From NCBI GenBank assembly GCA_046350555.1, contig JAXMAF010000012.1:124001-188000 (forward strand): DNA of 64,000 nt, read 5' to 3'. The notes below the pieces were generated by a model, which saw only the letters and a program-made list of their open reading frames with translations, was not told the DNA's origin and did not search any database. Source of the stretch: JAXMAF01 sp046350555 (GTDB taxonomy: Bacteria; Planctomycetota; Phycisphaerae; Phycisphaerales; SM1A02). Numbering within the stretch: position 1 is the first letter of the stretch; each line of letters begins with the position of its first letter. The position numbers were made by a program, and so were the translations under genes. Positions 1-10,100 of the stretch are shown here, in pieces.

Positions 1-983
1 GCGGCGTCGTTCGCGGCGCCGGGCTCACGCCCGACAGCGTGGAGAAGGCGGTGAAGCTCCTGCTCGCCGAGGCGGCGCCAGCGGCCGCGGTCGATGACGG
101 CGGCACGGGCCTGCCGGCCGAGGCCTATTACGGCGGGACCGCGCGGCCTGCGGCGCTCAAGCGGATCGAGGGCAAGCCGGCGCCGAGGCTTGCCGGCGAC
201 CTGTGGCTCGGCGCGCCCGTCCCGAGCGAGGCGTGGAAGGATCGCGCCGTCGTCGTCCACTTCTTCTCGCCCGGCAACTCGACATCCTTGAAACAGCTCG
301 TCGAGCTCGCCGCGATCGAACGGGAGTTCGGTCCGCAGGGCGTGATCTTCGTCGGAGTCGCCGACCGCGGCGCCGATGCCGACCGAACGTGGGAATTGGT
401 CAAGACCGTGGCGGCCGCGCGAGGCGTCGCGTTTCCGATCGTGCGCGACGCCGCTGGCCCGAAGGCGGCGCCGACCAGCGGGACGCAGCCCGTGCAGCCG
501 GCGTTGCAACCGGGCGAGCAGGCCGCCGAGCCGGCGCGCGAAGCGAGCATCGATCCATCGTCGCAACCGGCCTCGGGCGGCGCGGCGATCCGGATCGTGA
601 CCGTGCAGCGCGGCGCCGCGGGAGTCGTGATGGCCGCCTCGAGCGCCAGCGTCGCCGACGATGAGGACGCCGACAACGCCCCCGATCCGGACGAGGCCGC
701 CGTAGCCCAGCCCGTGCCTGCGGAGCCGCGGGTCGTGCCGGCTGCCGCGAGCGCCGTGGGCGCGCCGCCGCGCGCCGCCGGAGCGACCTCGCTCGCCTTC
801 GGCGTCAAGTTCGTTCCGGCGACGGTCGTCATCGATCGCGCCGGGAAGGTCCGGGCCGCCGGCGTCCGAATCGACCAGGTCAGGTCCATCGTGAGCATGC
901 TGCTCGCCGAGCGCCTCGCGGAGGCTCCGGACCCCGCCACGCCAGCCGCGCACGAGGACGGCGCCGGAGCGCCTCCGAAATGA
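1..983 (+). CDS. Tandem redoxin/TlpA-like protein without CxxC (5' end outside window)
   Basis: The frame is open from base 3, so the N terminus lies upstream; the GTG at 39 is internal. The visible part starts with the tail of one thioredoxin-like fold ('VVRGAGLTPDSVEKAVKLLL'). A second redoxin domain follows ('VVVHFFSPGNSTSLKQLVEL' ... 'FGVKFVPATVVIDRAGKVRA') and ends in a helix resembling the first tail, so two tandem domains are likely. The position normally holding WCxxC reads SPGNSTS, so no redox cysteines are present. About 110 residues rich in Ala, Pro and Glu interrupt the second domain before its cis-Pro strand (VPATVV). The stop overlaps the moxR start (ATGA, 980-983), so the two are probably co-translated. 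A structural or sensing role is more likely than disulfide chemistry; the function is unknown. Confidence 0.75.
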   Translation, partial: GVVRGAGLTPDSVEKAVKLLLAEAAPAAAVDDGGTGLPAEAYYGGTARPAALKRIEGKPAPRLAGDLWLGAPVPSEAWKDRAVVVHFFSPGNSTSLKQLVELAAIEREFGPQGVIFVGVADRGADADRTWELVKTVAAARGVAFPIVRDAAGPKAAPTSGTQPVQPALQPGEQAAEPAREASIDPSSQPASGGAAIRIVTVQRGAAGVVMAASSASVADDEDADNAPDPDEAAVAQPVPAEPRVVPAAASAVGAPPRAAGATSLAFGVKFVPATVVIDRAGKVRAAGVRIDQVRSIVSMLLAERLAEAPDPATPAAHEDGAGAPPK

Positions 984-1969
984 GTGCCGCCGAACTCCAG
1001 ACGCGACGCGCGTGCCCCTTCGCCGACAGCGTACGCGCCCAGGTGGCGCGCACCGTGGTCGGCCAGGAGATCGTCGTCGAGCGCGTGTTGATCGCGCTGC
1101 TCACCGGCGGGCACCTGCTGCTCGAAGGCGTGCCGGGAATCGCCAAGACGCTGATGGTCCAGGCCGTGGCCCGCGCCATCGACCTCCGCTTCAACCGCGT
1201 GCAGTTCACGATCGACCTGCTGCCGTCGGACATCGTCGGCTCCGAGATCCTCGACCAGAGGGCGGGGGAATTCCGCATCCATCGCGGACCCGTCTTCACC
1301 AACCTGCTGCTCGCGGACGAGATCAACCGCGCCTCGCCCAAGGTGCAGTCGGCGCTGCTCGAGGCGATGCAGGAGCGGAAGGTCTCGATCGGCGACACGA
1401 CGCACGACCTGCCGGCGCCGTTCCTGGTGATCGCCACGCAGAATCCCGTCGAGCAGTCGGGCACCTTCGAGCTTCCCGAGGCGCAGCTCGACCGCTTCCT
1501 GCTCCGGCACCGCCTCGGCTATCCGTCGCCGGAGGACGAGGCGGAGGTCGCGCGCCGCAGCCTCACGCTCAAGCTCAAGCGACAGGGCGACGGCGCGGTG
1601 CCGATGTCGGCGTTCGACGCGATCGACTCGTCGTCGAAGCTGCACCTGCGGGACCTGACCGAGTCGATGAGCGCGGTGCAGCAGGTGCACGTGAGCGAGG
1701 TCTTCATCCGCGACTGCGTCGAGCTGGTCAACATGACGCGCACGCATCCGGACATCGAGCTCGGATGCAGTCCGCGCGCCGTCCTCGCGCTCGCCCATGC
1801 GTCGCGCGCCCGGGCGTGGATCCACGGCCGCGACTACACGATCCCCGAGGACCTCTTCGCCCTGGCCGACGACGTGATGCTGCACCGGATCCGCCTGAGG
1901 TACGAGGCTCTCGCGGAAGGACGCCGGCCGGCCGACGTGCTCAAGGGAATCCTCGACACGCCTGCGTGA
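980..1969 (+). CDS. MoxR-family AAA+ ATPase
   Basis: This is a 329-residue AAA+ ATPase, the usual length for MoxR proteins. Walker A lies near residues 50-57 (GVPGIAKT), Walker B near 109-115 (LLLADEIN), and sensor 1 is in 'VIATQNPVEQ'. The C-terminal lid ('SPRAVLALAHASRARA') is present. MoxR ATPases act as chaperone-like partners of VWA-domain proteins, and DUF58 and two VWA genes follow directly. The start overlaps the preceding redoxin stop by four bases. The fold is certain; the client proteins are inferred from the operon. Confidence 0.95.
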   Translation: MSAAELQTRRACPFADSVRAQVARTVVGQEIVVERVLIALLTGGHLLLEGVPGIAKTLMVQAVARAIDLRFNRVQFTIDLLPSDIVGSEILDQRAGEFRIHRGPVFTNLLLADEINRASPKVQSALLEAMQERKVSIGDTTHDLPAPFLVIATQNPVEQSGTFELPEAQLDRFLLRHRLGYPSPEDEAEVARRSLTLKLKRQGDGAVPMSAFDAIDSSSKLHLRDLTESMSAVQQVHVSEVFIRDCVELVNMTRTHPDIELGCSPRAVLALAHASRARAWIHGRDYTIPEDLFALADDVMLHRIRLRYEALAEGRRPADVLKGILDTPA

Positions 1970-1990
1970 CGATCGCCCACCTCGTGCCGC

Positions 1991-2856
1991 ATGAATTCCC
2001 ATCGAGCACGCCCTCCTGCTGCCGCCTGCCGCGCTCGCCCGCGGCGACTTTGAAATGGTCGTGCGCGCCTCGCCGACGATTTCGCGTTCTCCGGCGCCGA
2101 CGCCTGCTTCGTCGGCAGCGGACTCCGAGTACGCGCCGCGCCCGTACGTGCCGGGCGATTCGATCCGCATGCTCAACTGCCTCACCGCCCGCACGGGCAG
2201 GCCTCCTTCGTGAAGGAGCACGAGCGCCTGGCCGCACCACGTTCTACATCGTGATCGACACCTCCGCGTCGATGGCCGTGGCGTCGACGCCGCTCAGCAA
2301 GCACGACGTCGCGGTCTGGATCGGCGCCGCGCTGGGACTGCTGGCGCAGCGGCGGCTGAGCCCGGTCGGCGTCGTGGGTGGCGGCGAGCGGCGACGCGGC
2401 CTACGGCGGCTCTCGTCGGCAACGACCTCTGGCGGGCCATCGAACTGCCGCATCGGCCGCGCGGACGAGGGGACGCTGGTCGGCGAGCGGCTGTCGCAGC
2501 TCCAGGCGCGGGCCGATCGATCGAGCGTCATCGTGGTGATCAGCGACCTGCACGACCCCGAGGCGCTGCCGGCGATCCGCCACGCCACGCAGCGGCACGA
2601 CTGCGCGGTGATCCACGTGCTCGATCCGGCCGAGCTGGGTCGCTTCCGCGCCGGCTTCTTCCGCGGGCTGGAGGCGGAGACGGGTCGGACGTTCCTCGGC
2701 ACGGGCGCGCAATCGGCTGGTCGCAAGGACACCGAGCCTGCACCGACCTCGTTCAGGTGCGCGAGCTATCTCCGGGTGCGAACCGACCTCCTCTTCATCG
2801 CCCTGCTGCGCCACTTCCTCGCGACGCGGGCCGGCACCGCGCGAGGGCGGCGATGA
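1991..2856 (+). CDS. DUF58 domain protein (frameshifted)
   Basis: The gene follows moxR by 21 bases and reads as a DUF58 protein only if several indels are corrected. The start ATG at 1991 runs into CCC at 1998-2000; removing one C gives MNSIEHALLLPPAALARGDF. The DUF58 core 'YVPGDSIRMLNCLTARTGR' then appears in one frame, and 'VKEHE' followed by 'TTFYIVIDTSASMAV' (a VWA-like strand) in another. The remainder ('VIVVISDLHDPEALPAI') reads to TGA at 2856. DUF58 proteins are regular partners of MoxR. The indels sit in short homopolymers, so sequencing error is more likely than decay. The stop overlaps the next ATG (2853-2856). Confidence 0.7.
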
Positions 2857-3934
2857 ACGCGGGCCACAGGTCGCCCGGCCTTTGCGCGTGGCTGGGCGCG
2901 CGCCTCGTCTGCGCGGATCGCGTCGAGCCGCGTCGCCCGCCGATGCGCCCGATGCGCCCGCGGCGGTCGCCGCTCGCGGCCTCGCGGGGCGTCGAGGTTC
3001 GCCGGGTGCGCTGCCCTCGGCGCTCCGACCGAACCAGAACCTCGCCTCGCCGATGCTGGTGCGGGTTGCCGAGAGCCGTGCGGACGATGGAGGCGCGACG
3101 ATCGATCGCGTGGAGTTCATCGGCGCCATCGCGGGCGACTTCGATCTTCGCGATCTCCTCGAGCATGCGGACGGCGCGCCCGCCAGCGACCTCGCGCCGC
3201 TGCCGGTGCGGATCGTCTCGCAGTTGCCGCCGAACCACGGAACGGACCTGTATGGGCTCGCCGAGCCGCCATTCACGCTCCACGGATGGTACCGACGCGC
3301 CCTGCTGGCGATCGGCATCGCCTGGATCGCGGTGCCTGCGGTCGTGCTCGCTCGCCGCGCGATGCGCCGTCGGGCGCCCGAGCCCGCGCCGGCCGTCGAG
3401 CCGCCGCCGTCGCTCGCCGACCTGCTGCGCCCGCTGGTCGAGGCGGCGCGCTCCAGGAGGATGTCCGTGGCCGAGCGCGGACGGCTCGAGCTGCTGCTCT
3501 ATCGGTTCTGGGGCGAGCACCTCGTCGATCTTCCGCGAGCCGTGGACGACGGCGACTCGCGCGCGCACGGCGCCTCCAGCCGTGCCGACGTCATGGCGGC
3601 GCTGCGGGCGCATCCCGAGTCGGGGCGGCTGCTTCGCGCCGTGGAAGGATGGCTGCACGGACGACGGGAGGCCGAGGACGAGCGGGCCGGCGGCGAATCC
3701 GGCGAGGGTCGGTCGAACGATGGCACGCGCGACGAGAACGCGCGCGACCAGAGCGCGCCCGACGAGACCGTCGCGGCGCTGCTCGAGCCCTTCGCGCACG
3801 TGCGGTTGGCGCCGACACCCGCGCCGATCGCGTCGGACGCGCCATCGACGTCCTCGTCCGCGCCGTCGCGGCACGCTGCGCGCTCGGCCGCGCCGGCAGA
3901 CGCCTCGCGCGCGATCGCGGAGGCCCGTCGATGA
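2853..3934 (+). CDS. Single-pass membrane protein of the MoxR/VWA operon
   Basis: The likely start, ATG 2853, overlaps the DUF58 stop. The main reading frame becomes clear only after about 2950, so a frameshift near the N terminus is likely. The protein has an extracytoplasmic part with Pro/Ala-rich sequence, one membrane span ('ALLAIGIAWIAVPAVVLA'), then a basic and proline-rich linker. A helical cytoplasmic domain follows ('LELLLYRFWGEHLVDLP'), with a low-complexity C terminus rich in Asp, Glu and Ser/Ala. Small membrane proteins of this layout commonly sit between DUF58 and VWA genes in such operons. I do not recognise a family with certainty. The stop overlaps the next ATG (3931-3934). 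Confidence 0.65.
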
Positions 3935-4830
3935 CCTTCGCCCATCCCTGGGTCCTGCTCCTGCTGGGCGTGCCGGTCGTGCTGGCGTGGTCGGTCGTCG
4001 CGCGCGGCTGGGGACTGGTCCTGCCATTCGATCACCAGCCGCACGTCCAGCGCCGCTGGCTGCGCTGGATGCTCGGGGCGTTCGACGTCGTGCCGCTGCT
4101 CCTGCTGGCGACCGCGATCGTGATCCTCGCCGGCCCGCAGACGCTCCAGCAGCCCAGGCGTGAACGCTCGCTCTCGAACATCCAGTTCTGCATGGACGTC
4201 TCCGGCAGCATGGCGGGTCCGCGATACGAGATGGCCCGCAGCGCCATCGAGGGATTCACCCGGGAGCGCGAGGGCGACGCGTTCGGGCTGACGATCTTCG
4301 GTTCGGAGCAGATCCGCTGGGTTCCGCTCACGAAGGACCTCGTCGCGATCCGCAACGCGATGCCCTTCGCGAACCCGGAGCGCCAGCCGCTGCACATGGC
4401 CGGGACGCGCATCGGCGCGGCGCTCCGGTTCTGCCGCGACAACATGCTGGCCGAGGCGGGCGAGGGCGATCGCATGATCGTGCTCGTCTCCGATGGCGAC
4501 AGCTCCGATCTCGGCAATGGCGAGGAGTTCGAGATCGCGGAGATGCTCCAGGAGGCGAAGATCACCGTCTACCACATCCACGTCGCGGAGGACGACATCC
4601 CGCAGGAGGTCGTCGAGATCGCCCGCGCCACCGGGGGCGAGGCGTTCGCGGCGCACGATCCGGCGAGCCTGAAGCGGGTCTTCAACCACATCGATCGGAT
4701 GCGTCCCGCGACGTTCAAGTCGAAGGGCACGGTTCCGATGGATCACTTCGGGCCCTTCGCGCTGGTGGCGCTGGGCCTGATCGGATTCCATCTCGTCGGA
4801 CTGCTCGGCGCGAGGTACACGCCATGGTGA
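3931..4830 (+). CDS. VWA-domain membrane protein (BatA-like)
   Basis: This 299-residue protein has two N-terminal membrane spans ('WVLLLLGVPVVLAWSVVA' and 'VVPLLLLATAIVILAG'). A von Willebrand A domain follows with an intact MIDAS motif DVSGSM near residues 89-94 and 'VLVSDGDSSDLG' further on, and there is a last span near the C terminus ('FALVALGLIGFHLVGLLGA'). This is the BatA layout, in which the metal-binding VWA domain faces the periplasm between membrane anchors. The start ATG overlaps the previous stop, and the end overlaps the next VWA gene by seven bases, so the block is probably one transcript with coupled translation. Confidence 0.9.
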   Translation: MTFAHPWVLLLLGVPVVLAWSVVARGWGLVLPFDHQPHVQRRWLRWMLGAFDVVPLLLLATAIVILAGPQTLQQPRRERSLSNIQFCMDVSGSMAGPRYEMARSAIEGFTREREGDAFGLTIFGSEQIRWVPLTKDLVAIRNAMPFANPERQPLHMAGTRIGAALRFCRDNMLAEAGEGDRMIVLVSDGDSSDLGNGEEFEIAEMLQEAKITVYHIHVAEDDIPQEVVEIARATGGEAFAAHDPASLKRVFNHIDRMRPATFKSKGTVPMDHFGPFALVALGLIGFHLVGLLGARYTPW

Positions 4831-5951
4831 TCGCCAACCTTGTCGCGATCCTGGCGCTCGCCCTGACGGCGCTCGCCGAGTTCCTGCACGCCCGCCGCAT
4901 CCGCCGCGTGGCGCGGCTCGCGTTCGGTCCGGGCGGCAGGCCCGCGGCCTGGGTCTCCGCCGTTCCGGTCCTGAGGTGCCTCGCCGTCGCCGCGGCGGCG
5001 TGGGGCGCGACGGTCCTTCTCCTGCACGATCCGATCGAGGTGGACGTCGAGCCCTCGGCCAAGGCGTCGATGCAACTGGTCGTCTGCCTCGACGTCTCGC
5101 CGAGCATGCAGATCAAGGACGCGGGATCGGAAGCGGCGACGGTCGGCGGCGAGAAGGTGTCGCGCGCGGCGTGGGCCGGCACGATCGTCCAGGGAATCCT
5201 GGACCGACTCGACATGAAGAGCACGCGGATCAGCGTCATCGCGTTCTACACCAAGGCGCTGCCGGTGATCCAGCAGACCTTCGACAAGAACGTCATCGCC
5301 AACGTGCTCGACGGCCTCCCGATGTACGTCGCCTTCGAGCCGGGATCGACCGACATCAATCTGGGTGTCAACGCGGCACTGGAGATGGCCCGCCCGTGGG
5401 CCCGCCGGTCGGCGACGCTGCTGGTGGTCAGCGACGGCGACGTCGACCACGCCCCGGCGCCGGCGGCGCGCCCCGACTCGATCGCCGACGTGATCGTGAT
5501 TGGTGTCGGCGACCCGAACCGTGGTTCGCTCGTCGGCGGCCACAATTCGCGACAGGACGCCGCCGGTCTGCGGCAGCTCGCGGCGCGGCTCGGAGGCATC
5601 TACCACGACGGCAACCAGAGGCACCTGCCGAGCGAGGTCGTCGAGCGGCTCACCATGATCAGCCCGCGCGTCTCCGAGGCGATCGGCCTCCGCGAGGCCG
5701 GCCTCGTGGCGCTCGGCTTCGGATGCAGCGCGTGTGCGCTGCTCACGCCGCTGATGCTCGCCGGGCGGCGACGCGTTCGGGACCGCCGCGGACCGGTCCA
5801 CCGCGGCTGCTGCGCTGGCCGAACCGCTCCGGAGGGAACGGGCCTATGGCGAGCGTTCCAGCGCCGAACCGGAGCTGCTGGGTGCCGGCCGACCAGAACC
5901 CCGCGCCGGCCGCCTCGTTCTCGCGCCCCTCCTGGAGACGGATTGCAGTAG
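4824..5951 (+). CDS. Second VWA-domain membrane protein (BatB-like)
   Basis: N-terminal spans ('LVAILALALTALAEFL', 'CLAVAAAAWGATVLLL') precede a VWA domain with MIDAS motif DVSPSM near residues 90-95 and 'LVVSDGDVDHAPAP'. A third span ('LVALGFGCSACALLTPLML') ends near residue 315. The 60 residues after it are Arg/Pro-rich and look out of frame, so an indel near 5770 is likely. The stop as read (TAG, 5949-5951) lies inside a dispersed hairpin element. The gene overlaps the first VWA gene by seven bases. The VWA assignment is firm; the C terminus is uncertain. Confidence 0.85.
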   Translation: MVIANLVAILALALTALAEFLHARRIRRVARLAFGPGGRPAAWVSAVPVLRCLAVAAAAWGATVLLLHDPIEVDVEPSAKASMQLVVCLDVSPSMQIKDAGSEAATVGGEKVSRAAWAGTIVQGILDRLDMKSTRISVIAFYTKALPVIQQTFDKNVIANVLDGLPMYVAFEPGSTDINLGVNAALEMARPWARRSATLLVVSDGDVDHAPAPAARPDSIADVIVIGVGDPNRGSLVGGHNSRQDAAGLRQLAARLGGIYHDGNQRHLPSEVVERLTMISPRVSEAIGLREAGLVALGFGCSACALLTPLMLAGRRRVRDRRGPVHRGCCAGRTAPEGTGLWRAFQRRTGAAGCRPTRTPRRPPRSRAPPGDGLQ

Positions 5952-6039
5952 ACCTCCATGCGTTCGACCCCGATCGTCACAGCGGCGTCTCACGGCGGAA
6001 TTGGGTTGTGGGCGGCGGAGAGTCGCGGACGCGCATGAC
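5935..6039 (+). repeat. Dispersed 105-112 bp hairpin element, copy A
   Basis: This copy starts at 'GACGGATTGCAGTAGACC' and ends at 'GCGGACGCGCATGACC'. It shares the central blocks 'CTCCATGCGTTCGACCC' and 'CACGGCGGAATTGGGTTG' with the other copies. The two ends are imperfect inverted repeats of each other. It lies at the 3' end of the second VWA gene in the same orientation and supplies that gene's TAG stop. Confidence 0.8.
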
Positions 6040-6049
6040 CGATCCGCAT

Positions 6050-6980
6050 CCACCGAATCACGAGAGACCATCCATGATCGCGTCGAGAACTTTGGACGTG
6101 CTGGGCTCGTGCCGGTTGGCGTCCTCAAGGTTTCACTTCGGTCCCGGTCACGGCGCCGCGGTCCACATTGCGCGGCTTTAGCCCGCGCCGACGACCGCCG
6201 CGAGGAGCGCCGGTGCGGCGCGCAGGAGAGCAGCACGCGGCACCTCGCGGCGAATCGAGGCGACGAACCGCAACCTTGTCGTGCGTCCGAGGACTGCGCA
6301 GAGGCCAGGCGGCGCGCGCGCCGAGGAGTTGAGGGCGGGCCGCGAAGAGCAAGCGCTGCTCAGCAGGCGACCAAGGCTCGCGCAGATCAGGGCAATCCTG
6401 CTGGAAAGCCATCGGGTGATCCAGCCGAACTGATGGGGCAAGAGCCGGCGATGGCCGTTCCGGCGACCAGCGCGGCGTCGACGAGCTGGAGATCTGCTGG
6501 ACGAGTTCCGCGCGCGATCAGCGCGAGCCTCCAGGGCTGCTCGGGAACGGGCGCGGGCGCGACCGGCGTCGACGACCGCGCCGAGGTGAAGGCCGAGCAC
6601 GAACTGGCGCGGTCGACGGCGAGGAACTCGCGACGGCGTACTACTACGGCGCGGCTCATGCGCCTCGCCGGCAAGCCGGCCGAGGACCGGCTCGGCGATC
6701 TCGGGCAAGTCGCGGCAGCAGTTCCGATATCTCGCGAGGCGGCGACGCGAAGGAGTCGCCGCAACGCGTGCAGGACTACGAGCGCAACCTCGAACTGGTG
6801 CTGAACCTGGAGCAGAACAGTCTCGGCGAGCTTCAGGCGCATCCGCTTCCGCGCGAGTCGCCGCGGACGGGAGCGGACGGCCTCCGGCCGGGAGACCGTC
6901 CGGGCAAGAACCCGCGCCCGCCTCGGCGGCGCGATGCGCGCGGCGCGGGCGGCAACGACGACATCGGGCCGGGATGGTGA
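6050..6980 (+). pseudogene. Decayed or heavily frameshifted coding stretch, unidentified
   Basis: No frame is convincing over the whole stretch, but local pieces look like coding sequence for an Ala/Arg/Glu-rich, probably helical protein. Examples are 'AEELRAGREEQALLSR' near 6325, 'GDLLDEFRARSARASRAARE' near 6490 and 'VQDYERNLELVLNLEQNSL' near 6770. These lie in three different frames on the plus strand. The position between the VWA genes and the large secreted protein is where a BatC/TPR or coiled-coil protein often sits. I cannot assign a family, and this may be a gene broken by sequencing error or a true remnant. Confidence 0.3.
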
Positions 6981-6998
6981 CGGAGAGCCAGGGCGGGC

Positions 6999-7106
6999 GG
7001 ATACGGATTCCAGGAGACCTCCATGCGTTCGACCCCTTGCCCACAGCGGCGTCTTACGGCGGAACTGGGTTGGGTGGGGCGCGAGAACCAACTGGGACGC
7101 GCATGA
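6999..7106 (+). repeat. Dispersed hairpin element, copy B
   Basis: A full copy running from 'GGATACGGATTCCAGGAGAC' to 'CTGGGACGCGCATGAG'. It matches copy F over nearly all its length, including 'TTGCCCACAGCGGCGTC' and 'TTGGGTTGGGTGGGGCGCG' at corresponding places. It lies between the decayed stretch and the start of the large secreted protein, in plus orientation. Confidence 0.85.
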
Positions 7107-7151
7107 GGCGACGGATCGACGGACCCAATGACGAAACGGAGTCGACGAATG

Positions 7152-10100
7152 TCGGGAATGCAGAGCGAACGCGGATTGACCGGTCGGCGGCGAGTCGTCG
7201 CGGCGCGACGTACGGGCTGGCTGTGGATGGTGGTCGCACGATAAGCGCCACGCGCACGATCTCGGCGATCGTCGCGTGTCGCGGTGCAATCGGTTTCAAG
7301 CGCAGGCACCGGGCGCTTCCGTCGACGCCCGTCCGTAGCGCCCGCGAGGAAGCCGGGCGCGGCGGCGCCAGCCGCGCAGGCGACCCCGCCCGCGACGCCA
7401 CCAGCGGCGCCCGCCGGAGCCGGCGCGCCGTCCGCGGCGGGTGCTCCGACGATCTCCGGCGGACCACCGGGCGATGCACCATCCGCGACCGCGCCTTCCG
7501 GTCCCACGCTCCCGAAGGAGGAGCTGGCCGAACTGAAGGCGACGTACCTCTCGCTCTCGAAGGATGAGCGTCGCGAGATGAAGGCCGTCTACGCCGGCAT
7601 GGGCGTCGATCTCGACGCGCTCTTCGGGAAGGGATTCGGCGAGGACGACGGCGCCGCCGCGCCGGGGCCGAAGCCCTCGCCGCTCTTCGAGGTCGTCAAG
7701 ACGCTCGACTTCGCGCGCACGCCGAAGGCGGTGCTCGCGGCGCGGTCGCAGCTTGGCTTCGGCGTCACGCCGCGGCCCGATCCGCGCACGGCTCCACCGG
7801 CCGATCTGGCGAAGTGGCTCCACCTGCACGTGATGGCGGGCGAGTGGGACGCCTTCGCCGAGTTCATGGCGGAACGTCCGCGCGCCGAGGCCGAGAGCAT
7901 CTACGCGCACATCCTCCAGTCGATGAACAAGGGTGATCCGGGTCTCCTTCCGGAGGAGGTGCTCGCCATCGCCGACGCGGCGCCGGGCGAGATGAAGGAG
8001 TGGCAGCTCCAGGCGCTTGCGAAGCTCCTCGAGTCGGCGGCGGCGAAGTGCAGCACCGGTCCGTTGCTGGCGCAGATCAAGTCGGGCACGCGGCTCTTCG
8101 GCGGGCAGGATCCGGCGAAGCGCAAGCGGGCCGTCGACTTCCTCGCCGGGGCGGGCCTCGTCGTCGAGGCGTACGAGTACCTGCCGTCGCTCGAGGAGGC
8201 CCGCGGCCGCGGCGACGCCGCGGTGCTCGTGAATCACGGGCGCTACAACGTCGAGCTCTCCACCACGCTGCGCGGACCGGAGGCGGATCGTCATCGCATG
8301 GCCGCATGGGGGCTCTTCTGCGAGGCGGCGCTGCTCGACGCCCCGTTCGCGGTGCGCCAGGATGCGATGCGCCGCGCGATCGACCTGCTTCCGCACGTTC
8401 CCCCGGCCCAGGCGACGGCGTGGTTCGCGAAGCTCTTCGCCAACGATGCCCTTGGACCGGCGGCGCTGGAGATCGTCGCGCTCCGGGCGATGACGATCCG
8501 CGACGCCAAGCTCGACGTGGCCCAGCGCGCCCAGACGATCCTCACGATGAAGGACGCCGTCGACACGCTCCTCTCGCAGCCCAACGTCGACGTGCGGACG
8601 CTGCGCGTGCCCCTGCGCATGCTCACCACCGCGCTCGTCGCCGAGGCCGAGGCGGCGGTCAAGGACAAGGGGCGGCAGCGCGTGATCGCCCGCGAGACCG
8701 AGCTCCTGCTGCGGGCGCTGCCCGGCGACCGCTGGCTCGACGCCATCGAGCCGAGCCTCGCGGCGCGGGCGAGCAAGGCCTCGATCGCGATCGCGACGAT
8801 CGCCGACAAGACCGATCTGGCGCTCGAGATGCTCGTCAGCGGCGCGAAGCGCACGCCCGACCAGGCGACGGAGCTCGCGGACCAGTTCCTCCAGAGCTGG
8901 GAGAGCCGGCTCAACGTGACGCCCAACCGCGACGACGAGGATGGCATGTACATGTTCTTCGGCTACCGCGACCAGGGCTCCGTGGCGCCCGTCACGCGCG
9001 GCCGCCAGCGCCGCAACCTCGAACGGCTCAAGCGGCTCGTCGCCGTGCTTGAGCAGTTCGGCATCGAGGCGCGGCAGCTTCCGAGCGTCACCCAGGTCTT
9101 CAAGGCGTGCCATGCTAGGACGGAGGTCTTCGACCGCGGCGACATCGAGCGTGTCTTCGGACCGATCGAGCAGATGCCGGCGCCCGCCGCCGCGGCGCTC
9201 GCGGACGCCATGCGCGCGAGCCTCAGCGGCGAGTGGCGCGACCGCGAGGCGCAGCGCGCCGCGGGCATGAACCGCACCGTCTCCGAGATCGCCGGGCTCG
9301 TCGACAAGGGCTACGGCATCGCCATCGAGCTGGTCGATCGCGCGCTCGCGGCCGAGCCCGATTCGTGGCGCTTCGCGATCAACAAGGCGAGCCTCGCCTA
9401 CGACCGCATGCAGTTCAAGCAGGCGAACCAGAAGCAGGAGTTCGCCAAGTACGACGCGTACCGCCAGGACGCGTTCGAGGCGTTCGCCCGGGCCGCCGCC
9501 CAGTACGCGAAGGTCGTCGAGCGCGGCGAGGAGCGCGACGACGCCGGCGTGTACCAGCGCTGGTTCGCCGCGGCGATCACCTCCAGCGAGCTCAACTACC
9601 TCAACCGCGACGACATCCTCGCCGACACGGCGCGTCGCGACGATCAGATCGACCGCATCCGCGCGGCCATCCTCGCCCTGCCCTCCGACGCCGCCGATCG
9701 CCACCTGAGCGACTTCGCGCGCGCCGTCGAGGCGCAGATCGGCGGCGCGCCGCCGGAGGTCAAGCCGCGGCTGGTGCGGCACGCGCTGCGCATCGTCGGC
9801 GACCATCCTTCGGGCGCCTCGTTGCGGGGCCTCAACGAGCTCTACCAGGACCTGGTGAAGGACGAGATCAAGCTCCGGCTCACCATCGACGGACCCGACC
9901 GCGTCGGCGTGGGACGAACCTTCGGCGCCATGCTCTCGCTGCGCTTCACGACGGCGGTCGACCGTGAGACCGGCGGCTTCGCGAAGTACCTCCAGAACGA
10001 CGTGTACGGGCGCGTCGGCAACACGTGGCGGGCGATGAACTACCGCGACCAGTTGCGCAAGGCGATCGAGGAGGCGCTCCGCAAGGACTTCGACGTCGAG

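Noticed and set aside
128..2221. A minus-strand open frame of nearly 700 codons across redoxin and moxR
   Set aside because: MoxR motifs on the plus strand are unambiguous and the minus reading has no recognisable domain.
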